A DNA stretch of 64,000 nt from Kingdonia uniflora. Lineage: Eukaryota; Streptophyta; Magnoliopsida; Ranunculales; Circaeasteraceae. The stretch spans positions 186,001 to 250,000 of the forward strand of contig JACGCM010002201.1 in the NCBI GenBank assembly GCA_014058105.1, read 5' to 3'. Below the pieces are notes generated by a model that was given only the letters and a program-made list of their open reading frames with translations, searched no databases and was not told the origin of the DNA. How positions within the stretch are numbered: the stretch's first letter is position 1; each line of letters begins with the position of its first letter. Below are positions 23,296 through 32,384 of this stretch, piece by piece. The translations under genes and the position numbers were made by a program.

Positions 23296-23550
23296 CTATT
23301 CTCAAGAACTTATTGTAGGATGCTATGGTGATGGGATAAAGGAGAATATTCTCTCTTGGGGAGTACTCCCATGTACACAATGTAATCCTACAACAGTAAG
23401 AACATGATCGCTGATTATAGTCACCTTAAGAATTATGAATGAGCAAGTGTGTGAGAAAGTGCTTACTTTCCTATCATTTTCAAGGAGAACACTGCAGAGT
23501 GAGGTGCTTAAGGTGAATATGAGAATAGAGAAAATGAGAAGAGTTTCCAT
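23296..23550 (-). pseudogene. Captured fragment of a subtilisin-like protease gene (first two exons)
   Basis: Exon 1 (23550-23467, 28 codons) encodes a signal peptide METLLIFSILIFTLSTSLC and ends AGGAAA|GTAAGC. Exon 2 (23387-23296) follows an acceptor TGTTGTAG and reads DYIVYMGVLPKREYSPLSHH, the start of the inhibitor-I9 propeptide of cucumisin-type subtilases (usual form VYIVYMG...SHH...IL). An in-frame TAA falls soon after, and the catalytic domain is absent. The original enzyme would be secreted to the apoplast. The retained intron shows it was copied from genomic DNA. Confidence 0.72.
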
Positions 23551-23906
23551 TGTAGCCTCAAATGAATAGAAAAAGCTAAGCGGTGAACTTAATTTGTAGG
23601 GAAGCTATTAAAGTAGAATTTAAAGAATATTTATTGTTGTTTTCTATAAATAGATTGGTAGGAAGTCCTTATGATAAAGTGTGGTTCACCATATAAGCTG
23701 GTTATACAATAAGCGCATTTACTCTACGCCTATCTCATTAAATAAGCATGGAAATGATATTCAAAGCATAGTTAATGTAATTATCTCTAATAGATGGTAC
23801 TCTAAGCATCCTGTAGGATGATTCTTCCAGCAAGCTCATAAGCGCGGTTGCTCCACAGATGAACTATTATTAGAATGCGTGTTGTGATTATCTCAACTTA
23901 AAAGGA

Positions 23907-24050
23907 GAACTTAAAAGGGCAACAGACAACTTCAATCACTCTGGTATCCTTGGTAGAAGAGGCTTTGGTACAGTTTACAAAGGAATGTTACCTGATAATA
24001 GAATAGTCGTCATTAAGAAATCCAAAATAGTCGACGAAAGCCAGATTGGA
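23907..24050 (+). pseudogene. Captured fragment of a wall-associated kinase-like gene
   Basis: Reads [20 protein letters not shown] then [20 protein letters not shown], the start of a receptor-like kinase domain of the WAK type. The glycine loop is altered (GRRGFG) and the frame ends soon after the conserved Lys. It lacks the remaining kinase domain. It is opposite in orientation to the subtilase piece. Confidence 0.72.
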
Positions 24051-24110
24051 CTGCCTAATTGTCCATTTTGATCTTAATATTTGTAAATGACCATAGTCGA
24101 CGAATGTTAC

Positions 24111-24215
24111 CAAGTACTACCCGTGGCCCGCCACGACGATTGCGCTGACGTACCTTCGGCGCTACCTAATTATCCATTAACGCGCCTTCGGCGTTAAAAA
24201 CTCTCAAATTCATTG
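24111..24215 (-). mobile_element. Helitron 3' terminus, proximal copy
   Basis: Aligns over about 100 bp with 22251-22350. It has a perfect hairpin CGTGGC-GG-GCCACG, but the terminal CTAG is CTTG here, which would weaken or destroy termination. Confidence 0.62.
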
Positions 24216-24539
24216 ACGCGTCACTTCCTTCATACAACTATTTAGTAGTTGTTTAGTCAGAATAATTTTCAAACCATAAAAAAATTCATCTCGATATCGA
24301 TCCAATAATAGTAATGAATCTTCAAATACTAAAATTTTTCATCAAGAAAGCCAGTTTGAAGAAAATCCAGTTTGGCGATATTGGTTGCGGTTTTGGGGGT
24401 TTACTCGTTGAGATAATGAACATGAACAATAAACAATCATGAACAATTAGAACTTGTTAAGACATGGTAAGTACCAAAAAGTAGTCAAAGCTTTTTACGC
24501 ACAATGATGAAGGATAGCTTTAAGAGGTACGTAAAATAC
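24216..24539. other. Helitron interior, no gene recognised
   Basis: AT-rich sequence between the Helitron end and the RPT5-like fragment. The last RPT5 coding exon was not found here. Confidence 0.4.
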
Positions 24540-24676
24540 CTCAGTTGCATCTCGACGGAGATCAAACATTCTAGCCTCCACGCAGACAGCTTTTAGCTGG
24601 GCCCCATTAAAATCATCAGTTGATCGAGCTAGTTTTTTGAAGTTTACATATGGGTGTACATTCATTTTCCTTGAGT

Positions 24677-24681
24677 GGATC
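24677..24681. other. Target-site duplication of element E (left)
   Basis: GGATC at 24677-24681 and 27571-27575, a perfect match. Confidence 0.85.
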
Positions 24682-25015
24682 TAACGTGAATACTACGAAC
24701 ACGGAAGCAAGATTCGTAAGAAAATCACGCTGTATTTGAGAGTGAGAGAAACTAGGGTTTCAACTAAACAAATCAACTTACTTTTAATCAAAATCAACTG
24801 AGAAACAAATAACCTAGACCTCTCATTTTATAGATCACAAGGGGGGTTAGAATTAGGAAGCCTAATTCTAATTAAAATAAAATCTTACTTAAATTGGGAA
24901 ACTGCTAAAAACTCACATTGGACCTCTTCAGCAGAGCTTAAGCATAAAACATAAAGCATCAAATAAACATAGGTCACACAGAGGTATACGGTCTTATGAG
25001 TGATGTGTCACATCA
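24682..25015 (-). repeat. Element E 3' LTR
   Basis: TAACGTGAATACTACGAAC to GTGATGTGTCACATCA. The canonical TG is mutated to TA at the left end. It closely matches 27237-27570 and includes the block ATCAACTTACTTTTAATCAA unchanged. Confidence 0.9.
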
Positions 25016-25048
25016 AACCCTTCATCTAAGAAGATTTTGTCCACGAAA

Positions 25049-27184
25049 TCAAGGGGGCGGTGCTTCAGAAGACTTATGCACGTATGTAGTATGCATTTTA
25101 GCCTCCTCTTGATCTTCATCCTGTAGAACACGTTGAACTGTTGCTATCACTCTCTCACGCATTGCATCCACGACTAGGCCGACCTTCCTCGTGAATATAG
25201 GGCAATCCCATTTCTGGTTCCCCGGTTTACCACATCCATAACAGTTACCTAAGATAAAGGTACGTGGTGCAGTGGCTATTGGAATAGCTGGGGCAATTGG
25301 TGTTGTTGTTGGAACCGGAGGGCAATACTGTACGTGTAACTCATTCGCCTGTTTGGCCAACTGTACAATTTCAGCAAGACAAAAGACAGGTTGAATTGCT
25401 GTTGCCTCTTAGAGTTTCTTCGTCAGACCAGACTTGTACCTACTAACCTGCTGTTGTTCAGTCTTATAGAGGTATGCACGTACCTCAAGGAGATAATACT
25501 GGTCAGTGTAATCATCAAGGGAAGAGAGACCCATTTTGAGGGAATGAAGTTTCTCAAATGCAACCTCACCGTAGTTCATAGGGATAAAACTCTTCTTCGG
25601 CTCTCTCCGCATTTTCCACCATTCTGAAATAGAACGATAACCCACTGTACACCTCGCTTGTTGAACACTGTTCCACCAAGTGAGAGCAAAACAAGTAAGG
25701 CGGGATTCAATGATCATTACTTGCTTTGGGTCCCCATATTTCTTGTAGTTGAAAATACCTTCAACCTTATCCAACCACTCGATAAAGGCGTCTGCATCAG
25801 ATTTTCCAGTGAAGTCTGGTACTTTGAGATGAACATCATGCGTCTGTTCAGAAATAGCTTTGGCCAATACTTCAATATCATTCTTCTTACCCTTTCGACG
25901 CAGCTGTGGTCGCAGTTCCTCTTCAGAGTCTGAACTGTACTCATCATCTTGCCAAGTCGTAGCATACGGATGCCTTGGCGGACGAGGAGGTGAACCAAGT
26001 GGATGATGTCGGTAACGGTCACACAATGGGGTGTCGATTGGGGGGTGAGAACCACGGCCCCGGTCTCTCCCGCTGAATTGTCACTCTCTCTCTCCAGCTG
26101 GAATATAACGGGCGCCTGCTATTTTACATCTCCTAATCGACTGAACACTTAACACATCATCATCCTTTGGTTCCCATCCATCAACATAGGGTGCTCGGTA
26201 TTCGAAGCCATATTTGGGGTTTAGCTCTGACGTTTGCCGTTTACCAGAGTCGATATTATGTTTGTCACAGTATGGGTCTTTAAGGGGAAGGGTTGTTCCA
26301 TGTGTGTCCAACCGGGCTGTTGAGGAAAGAGGTCGGTGACGGTTATTTTCGGCCGGTGGAGGGTATGTTGGTATTCCTGTTGCTAGCTCGGGGTTCGATA
26401 GTGAACGTTACAGCCCAACCCATTGAGCCAACAAGCTCTGGGTTTGGGTATTAAATCCATGGGGTGGTCTTGAACCAGTACCAATTTGTTGTTCTTAAAA
26501 ATCAAAGATATATGATTTTGGGTTGTGGGGTCCATGTGATGTGGGTTGTTGTTCTTGAAAATCAAAGATATATGATTTTGGATTGTGGGGTCCATGTGAT
26601 ATGGGCCTGCCTTGATAACTTCCTATGTGATTTGTACCATAATTCAAATTTGAATCTGGTAGGTTTAATATGGAGTTTTGGAATGGGCTTAGATCTCTTT
26701 CGGTTTGGTCTGGGTATGGCAGAGTTGGGCCATGAGATGGGTATTGCGCTTGAAAGGTTTGGGCTTGCTGTTGTGCAGCCCAGGCTAAGAAATCTGTTTT
26801 GTTGAGCACAATCGGGGCTGTCGTGGTGGTGGCTGGTGTTGGGGCTAAGGCAGGCAAGGATTGGCTTCGTCGTGGTGTGTCGTTGTGCGTACTACCCACG
26901 TGGTGGCCGGTTGTTAACGCCAAATTTTGAACACCGGTTTGGGTATCGATTCCCTCACTTTCGTGAACCCCGGTTTCGACGTTCAAGTTTGCGAAAAGGT
27001 TATTTAGGTTGTCGCTCCTCGCGGCGACGCTTCCCTCTATAGAGAGATCTTCGGATACGCCCAACGGGGGGGGGGGGAAGGCTCCTCTACCCAAAGCCTC
27101 GATAAGCTTATCAAGCTTATCATCTATCATTGTTACGTCTTGAGCTAGGGTAGGTTTCTTCATCGCAGTTTTTCCACGAGGCAT
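25049..27184 (-). pseudogene. gag polyprotein of element E
   Basis: The N-terminal part (27184-26495) starts MPRGKTAMKKPTLAQDVTMI. A middle part is at 26311-26081. The capsid-like domain is at 26026-25409 (VPDFTGKSDADAFIEWLDKV, LTWWNSV, YDDYTDQYY-type spacing). A zinc knuckle CYGCGKPGNQKWDC lies near 25245, where Asn replaces the usual His of CX2CX4HX4C. The C-terminal end is near 25049. The blocks are in different frames. A 60-bp (20-aa) perfect-frame duplication at about 26490-26610 repeats SHGPHNPKSYIFDF. Confidence 0.78.
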
Positions 27185-27220
27185 CTTTGCTCTTGAAACT
27201 GTCTACTCTTAGATCTAACG

Positions 27221-27236
27221 CGGCTCTGGTACCAAT
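27221..27236 (-). other. Primer-binding site of element E
   Basis: Minus strand AT-TGGTACCAGAGCCG directly after the LTR end CTCA. It differs by one base from the common initiator-Met tRNA primer site TGGTATCAGAGC. Confidence 0.75.
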
Positions 27237-27570
27237 TGAGGTAAATACTACGAACGCGGAAGCAAGATTCGTAAGAAAATCACGTTGTATTTGAGAGTTA
27301 GGGAAACTAGGGTTTCAACTAAACAAATCAACTTACTTTTAATCAAAATCAACTGAGAAACAAATAACCTAAACCTCCCCTTTTATAAAACACAAGAAGG
27401 GTTAGAATTAGGAACCCTAATTCTAATTAAAATAAAATCTTACTTAAATTGGAAAACTGCTAAAAACTCTCATTGGACTTCTCCAACAGAGTTTAAGCAT
27501 AAAACATAAAGCATCAAATAAACATAGGTCACACGGAGGTAGACGACCTTATGAGTGATGTGTCACATCA
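27237..27570 (-). repeat. Element E 5' LTR
   Basis: TGAGGTAAATACTACGAAC to GTGATGTGTCACATCA. The inner end is canonical TG on the plus strand. Confidence 0.9.
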
Positions 27571-27587
27571 GGATCTGTATAGTTACA

Positions 27588-27790
27588 TTTCAAAGGGAAA
27601 AGATTAGAAAAAATATTAGTGTCACACAAAATATAGAAGGGGCACCCAGATATCATAAAAAAAGCACCTGCAAGATCTGAGCCCTTTGCATTTCAAAGGG
27701 AAAAGATAAGAAAAAATATTAGTGTCATACAAAATATAGAAGGGACGCCTAGATATTACAAAAGAAAGCACTTGCAAGATCTGAGCCCTT
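27588..27790 (-). repeat. 103-bp tandem duplication across the RPT5 exon b donor site
   Basis: TTTCAAAGGGAAAAGATTAG... at 27588 recurs at 27691. Each unit contains the exon end (GCTCAGATCTTGCA) and donor GTGCTTT, so the donor site is duplicated. The distal unit retains CAG|GTGC and the exon-proximal unit has CAA|GTGC. Confidence 0.75.
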
Positions 27791-28449
27791 GCTTCTTCAG
27801 TAGGATGCGGAAATTCAATTTTACGATCCAAACGACCTGGACGCATAAGAGCAGGATCCAGGATATCTGCTTTATTGGTTGTTGTTATCACCTGCACTTA
27901 ACCAGAGTTATGATTAACTACAACACTCGATATTTAAGTATAAAATAACAGTAGATTTTAGATTAGACACTATAACATTTTACTACTTAAACATCATAAT
28001 AAATGTTAAATATTAACTCATCAAATCTTCTAAATGCAGTAAATATGTATACACCCTTGCATCAACTTAAGGATAAAATGATGCACCTTCACTTGTTCGG
28101 AAGTAATACCATATATTAGCAATGGGTATATAATGTGTATATATACAGATTGCCAATCAGACCTTATATATCTTAACACCTTCACTTGGGCACAATGTTC
28201 TATGTTGTTCCCTTGTTATTTGTCTTAGACACTATGCAAAAAAAGAAATGGTCCAATTTGTATATCTTTTATTACTACAGTCAATCCTAAGTTATTAAAT
28301 TCAGGAAACGAAAGTACAACTGAAGCTAGAAAAGGTGAGAAAAGAATATGTTAACCTTTATGCGGTCATCACTACTAAATCCATCAAGCTGATTGAGCAA
28401 TTCCAACATTGTTCTCTACACTTCCCTATCTCCACTCACTTCACTGCAA

Positions 28450-30260
28450 TAAAATATCATGATTGTTATATGCACCCTTTAAATTTTTTACAAACAGTTG
28501 GTGTGCATATACTCTTTGATCTTGTAACCGGCTATATGATGTTGTGCGGTTACTGGATGATTCGTGGACTTCTTCTAACTGCCATTACTTGGAGCATACT
28601 TGTTAGAGTTGTAATGACTAATAAGAGTCATTTGCCATAATCATTTGATAATAAACTCTACACCAAATAGTTGAAAGTAATTAAGGATTGGACAACTGAA
28701 GCCACTCTGAAAACTTCCAGATTGTGCACATGGTGATGCCGGCAAGTGGAAGTTGTTCCTTATTTTCTGAAGGGGTCAAGGATGAATTGAAAAAATCAAA
28801 GCCACTCAAATCACCCCCGAAGACAGTTTTTTTTTCGTTAATCAACTGGATGAGTGAAAAATTACATTAGGCAATGATCAAAAGCAATCAAATTCGGTGA
28901 TTGCCTAAAATAGTGCTAATCTTTCAATCCTTTTGTCAGGGATAAACAGTTCTAACTAACGATGCATGTGAAAGTTGGGTGTGCTAATTAGTTATTTAGT
29001 GTATCATGTATAAACGACATGAAATGCATACTTTCTAGGTAGAAACTATGCATTATTAATAGATACCTGAGTATTGGCTTCATAAAGATAGACAGAGCCG
29101 CTCGATGATTCTCGATCATAACTTATTCTATTTCACGATTATCCCCTACATAGTGCACTCATCACAAATGAAATTAGAATTCATATTTCCATGAACTCAT
29201 CCATACTCGGATGCACAACATATTCAAAAAACATTTAGTTGATATTTTGATGAACTAATAAGATCCAAGAATCGGTCATGTATTATTGATTCATTATGTT
29301 TGGGAGAAGAAGAAAAGAGAGAGAGGATTAAGAGAGGATTGGGTTTGGTTCTAAACAATAACCAACAACAACAACAAGTATAACCAATACCAAAATTAGC
29401 AAGGAAGAGAGAGAGATTACAGGTTTAGAGAGATAGAGAGATGACTTTGGGAAAGATAACAGTTGAGTACCTTGCTTAGAATCAGAATCAGTTGAGTGAA
29501 GCAATCCTCGATGCGAAGTGTGATTCACAGCAGCAGCGAAGAGTAAATCAAAAAAAAATACATACTGTTAGAAGAGAGAGAGAAAGAGAGAGAGTACCTT
29601 TTGGGAGACGAAGAGTTGGGAGAGATGAAGTCCATGTATTTATTAGAGTTAAAACCAATAAGTCTTTTAAGTTCAAACCAATCACACTTAAGTACCCTTA
29701 CCTTTTAGGTGTTATGTTGAAACAACCCCTAAGTATTAGTGTTGAACAAATCTCATCCGTCAATCTCGTTATTTCTCAGAAATCTCAGCTCCTCTTTATC
29801 TTTGAGACAATGACAAACATTTCTATTTGAATTTGAGACAATGACAGACTTGTCTATTTAAAAAACACCATTGTGTAATGTAATATAGATGTATATATAT
29901 ATATATGCACGTTTCATGCTTTAATTTGATAGTTGTTATCCGAGATACCCGTTATGTTATTTAGAAATTCAAAATGTATTCTTTGTAGTAACTCATCGAA
30001 ATATCTATAAAAGAGGGTCAGTATGGGATGATGCAGGAGTACAAACTTGAGAGTATGAGAGGTGAGTAGGTTTATGACTGCATATTATTTAGATTGTCTT
30101 GGGAAACAAGAAGTGTAAATAGTATTTTAATTGCTAATTTGAAAAGAAGTAATTAATAACTTATTTAAAAAAAGTAATGATGACAGGGTGCGTTTTCTCA
30201 AGATAGATGATGCTAATGAGTAGCAGGGAATGAAGGACGTCATCTTTCAAAAATCAAAAA
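28450..30260. other. Region without a recognised gene; GA-rich stretch at 29290-29610
   Basis: The minus strand of 29330-29640 is CT-rich, with an ATG (near 29632) followed by a possible donor AAAAG|GTACTCTC, resembling the 5' end of a plant gene. No protein family is recognisable. A TA microsatellite lies at 29894-29908. The left limit of element G is somewhere in or after this stretch. Confidence 0.4.
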
Positions 30261-30313
30261 TTGAGGGTGACTGACACGTATTTTAATAAACCGTCATTTT
30301 TCCCGAGAAAAAG

Positions 30314-30320
30314 TATAAAA
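30314..30320 (+). promoter_or_regulatory. TATA box of the element G antisense gene
   Basis: AAGTATAAAATCTCTTC, preceded by TGACACGT and AAACCG as in element A (8876-8927). The MITE begins 19 bp downstream, so promoter and leader were separated by 400 bp. Confidence 0.5.
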
Positions 30321-30338
30321 TCTCTTCTTTCACCCTAA

Positions 30339-30737
30339 GAGCATCCACAGCAGTTCACAGGGTGGATTTGATGAATTTCAAGGTGAATCCAATCCACCCA
30401 AGTGAATTCCACAACAATTGAAGGTGAATTCCCAACGCGCAGTTCTGAACAGCACGACGTCACTACGCGCAGTTTTGAATTGCGCGACATAATTAAAAAA
30501 AAGATCTCTCCACGTGGCTTAATCTAGAGCGTTCATTACCCAACGCGCGGTTCAGAAGTGCGCTGCATGAATTCACCCCAAATCCAACCATAGGGTAGAA
30601 AATCTACCCTCGGATGAATTTTGTGTATGCCACGTCAGGTATTCACCTAGCTGTTGGGAGAGGATTTGGGTGGAAAAGATGGTGGATTTCAAAATTCACC
30701 TGCCACGTCAGGGTGTACCTAGATGTTGTGGGTGATC
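30339..30737. mobile_element. MITE of PIF/Harbinger (Tourist) type, 399 bp
   Basis: Flanked by TAA on both sides (30336-30338 and 30738-30740). The ends are GAGCATCCACAGCA and, in reverse complement, GATCACCCACAACA: imperfect terminal inverted repeats. GAGCATCCACARCA is a common end of plant Harbinger-type MITEs. The interior has several ACGCGCAGTTYTGAA-like repeats and two GCCACGTCAG motifs but no ORF. Confidence 0.82.
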
Positions 30738-30907
30738 TAAGGACCAATGGAGCACTCCACTATTGTAGAGAGAGAAACTATTTTTAAAAAACCAGATTGT
30801 AGAGAAAGAAAATTTGCAAACTGTGTAAAAAACATTTCCAAGTCTTCTGGTAAAATCCCCCACTACATTTTACTTGTTCTTGACGATTATCGTTGCAGGT
30901 GGCCTCT

Positions 30908-30912
30908 TCCTA
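30908..30912. other. Target-site duplication of element F (left)
   Basis: TCCTA at 30908-30912 and 32828-32832, a perfect match. Confidence 0.82.
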
Positions 30913-31374
30913 TAGTCCACAATACGATTGAGAAGCCTATGTTAGTAGAGAATCTGAAGAACACAAATTCGATGGGAAAAATAAGCTTCAATTGCTTAAA
31001 AAAATGAGCTTAACTTAGATCTAACCTTGCCTAGTCTTGCCCTTCATAGAAGGTTACAAACCCTAGTTAGAAATCTCTCAGATCTAAAGGAAACTTTAAA
31101 CAATGATCTACGTCTAGATAATTAACTATAGCCTAGGCTTGCCCTTTTATAGAGGTTACAAGTCCTAGTTACAATCCAACTTTAATAGGTATTTTAAACA
31201 TTTAAACTAGAACTGGAATTACGATAGTCGTTCGAACGAACCCATAGGTCGTTCGAATGACTGAGCACCTCCCCTGGAACTTTAGCCCAAGGGTTCAAGT
31301 CTTTCGAACGACTCTGAACCTCGTTCGAACGACTTTGGTAAAAACTCTAGTTTCTCCTAGATCCTCCTGCATCA
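30913..31374 (-). repeat. Element F 3' LTR
   Basis: TAGTCCACAATACGATTGAG to ATCCTCCTGCATCA. It contains repeated TCGTTCGAACGA palindromes near 31225, 31304 and 31320. On the minus strand a purine-rich GAGGGAGCCA precedes it. Confidence 0.85.
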
Positions 31375-31510
31375 TGGCTCCCTCATTTAGGAGGCTTAAG
31401 CTCCTGCTCAAGCCAGAACTTGAGATGTGGGAATTTCCTAGATCCTCCTGGATCATGGCTCCCTCACTTAGGAACCTTGAGCTCTTGCTCAAGCCAGAAC
31501 TGCAGATGTG
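31361..31510 (-). repeat. 81-bp tandem duplication next to the element F LTR
   Basis: ATCCTCCTGSATCATGGCTC ... CTCAAGCCAGAACT occurs at 31361 and 31442. The first unit begins inside the LTR end, so the LTR end plus polypurine tract are duplicated. Confidence 0.7.
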
Positions 31511-32095
31511 AGAACGCGGCAATGCCCAATTCCCTGCTGTACCACTTTGATGTACTAAACAGTAAAAGAAACGGCTCAAATAGCTTCTTGTCACCCACCC
31601 CATCCTGGAAAACATACTCACAGGCCTTGCTTTGCCACAACTTCTGGCAAACCACACGAATCCCATGGTGATCATCAAATCCTGCAACATCCAATGGAAA
31701 AACAGGCTGACTCTGAAAAAGTACCAACATAGGGGAAATAGTTGGTACCATAACCTCCTCTTGCAACTTCCCCATTTTGGTTTGTTGCATAGGAGACATT
31801 GTCATCATAGACAATGTTATAGACGACATACCCTCTTGAATCGGTAATACAGGCTTGCTACTCGCAATAACCAATCTCTTCACCGAAGTTGTCGTTACTA
31901 AATTCACAACATCCTCGTCGTCATCCACCTCCAAAACCCTTTTTTTTTCGAACGGCTTCGCCGACTCGCCGAAAGAGAACCCAATGCGAGGTTTGTGAGA
32001 CAAATTGTGCAGTTAACTGTTTTACAGTAGCAGATAACTTGGAAACTTTCGTTTCTAAAACCGTGAGTCTATCGTTGAAATCGTCCATCTTCAAA
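31464..32095 (-). pseudogene. Single ORF of element F, unrecognised protein
   Basis: A 179-codon frame (32003-31464) reads KPRIGFSFGESAKPFEKKRV, an acidic EVDDDEDVV, a Met/Gln-rich middle, then FDDHHGIRVVCQKLWQSKAC and SKWYSRELGIAAFSHLQFWL. Upstream, in another frame from ATG near 32091, is a coiled-coil-like MDDFNDRLTVLETKVSKLSA and TVKQLTAQF. A one-base shift near 32010 would join them. The N-terminal coil could be a gag relic. The rest could be captured host sequence. No known domain was recognised. Confidence 0.5.
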
Positions 32096-32159
32096 TCGTC
32101 GATATAGGTCTATGATAGATCGTCAAAGGACTCACAAAAATTCCCAAAATTTGTATAGA

Positions 32160-32290
32160 ACTGAAAATCACTGTAGCAGTCGCGAAATCACTGTAGCAGA
32201 CGCCAAACAACACTGTAGCAGTCGCAAAAAATATTGTAGTGGTAGCTGAATTCACTGTAGCACTTGCAAAAATCACTGTAGCATATGTCA
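32160..32290. repeat. Minisatellite CACTGTAGCAGTCGC in the element F leader
   Basis: About six copies of CACTGTAGCA spaced 18-28 bp apart between the primer site and the ORF start. They lie in the 5' leader of the element RNA. Confidence 0.7.
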
Positions 32291-32369
32291 GAAATCCGCA
32301 AAAATTCCCATTCGTTTACTTGAGACGGTCACGTGTAGAGACCATAAACCGCAATCAAAACCCGAACAA

Positions 32370-32384
32370 GAATCTGATACCACT
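32370..32384 (-). other. Primer-binding site of element F
   Basis: Minus strand AG-TGGTATCAGATTC after the LTR end GGATTA. It is complementary to the 3' end of initiator Met tRNA, apart from the last bases. Confidence 0.7.

Larger units (their letters stand above)
22251..24110 (-). mobile_element. Helitron-derived segment with captured gene pieces
   Basis: Lies between two copies of the same Helitron 3' terminus (22251 and 24111) in the same orientation. It contains a Rep fragment, a subtilase fragment and a kinase fragment in mixed orientations. Gene-piece capture of this kind is typical of plant Helitrons. The 5' TC end was not located, so true limits are uncertain. Confidence 0.55.
24682..27570 (-). 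mobile_element. Element E: gag-only LTR retrotransposon (TR-GAG-like)
   Basis: Two LTRs of 334 bp and a perfect 5-bp duplication enclose only a gag gene with a zinc knuckle. No protease, RT or integrase is present. This matches the non-autonomous class known as terminal-repeat retrotransposons with a GAG domain. It needs enzymes from another element to move. It sits across the splice acceptor/exon c border of the RPT5 fragment. Confidence 0.87.
24540..28443 (-). pseudogene. RPT5: 26S proteasome ATPase RPT5-like gene fragment, split by element E
   Basis: Three exons with introns, minus strand. Exon a, 28443-28356: EVSGDREV, then a TAG where the family has Gln, then RTMLELLNQLDGFSSDDRIK. Exon b, 27891-27772: [20 protein letters not shown] and [19 protein letters not shown]. 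Exon c, 24680-24540: [37 protein letters not shown] and LRRDATE. These are the AAA+ region past Walker B (sensor 1, Arg finger) and the start of the C-terminal lid. The N-terminal half and last exon are missing. RPT5 is a subunit of the proteasome base ring. Its orientation and closeness to the Helitron end suggest capture, but a truncated segmental copy is possible. Confidence 0.85.

Noticed and set aside
26464..27042. Plus-strand ORFs opposite element E gag
   Set aside because: They mirror the gag reading frame, including its 60-bp duplication.
27067..27077. Run of eleven G bases
   Set aside because: A homopolymer inside the element E gag; likely slippage or a sequencing-prone site, not a quadruplex claim.
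28335..28640. 101-codon plus-strand ORF
   Set aside because: It overlaps RPT5 exon a in antisense and shows no known pattern.
29328..29640. Possible 5' end of a host gene on the minus strand
   Set aside because: CT-rich leader and a candidate donor are present, but no coding continuation could be recognised, so it is left as a note only.
31257..31847. Plus-strand ORFs in element F
   Set aside because: They overlap the LTR end and the minus-strand ORF and consist partly of the 81-bp duplication.
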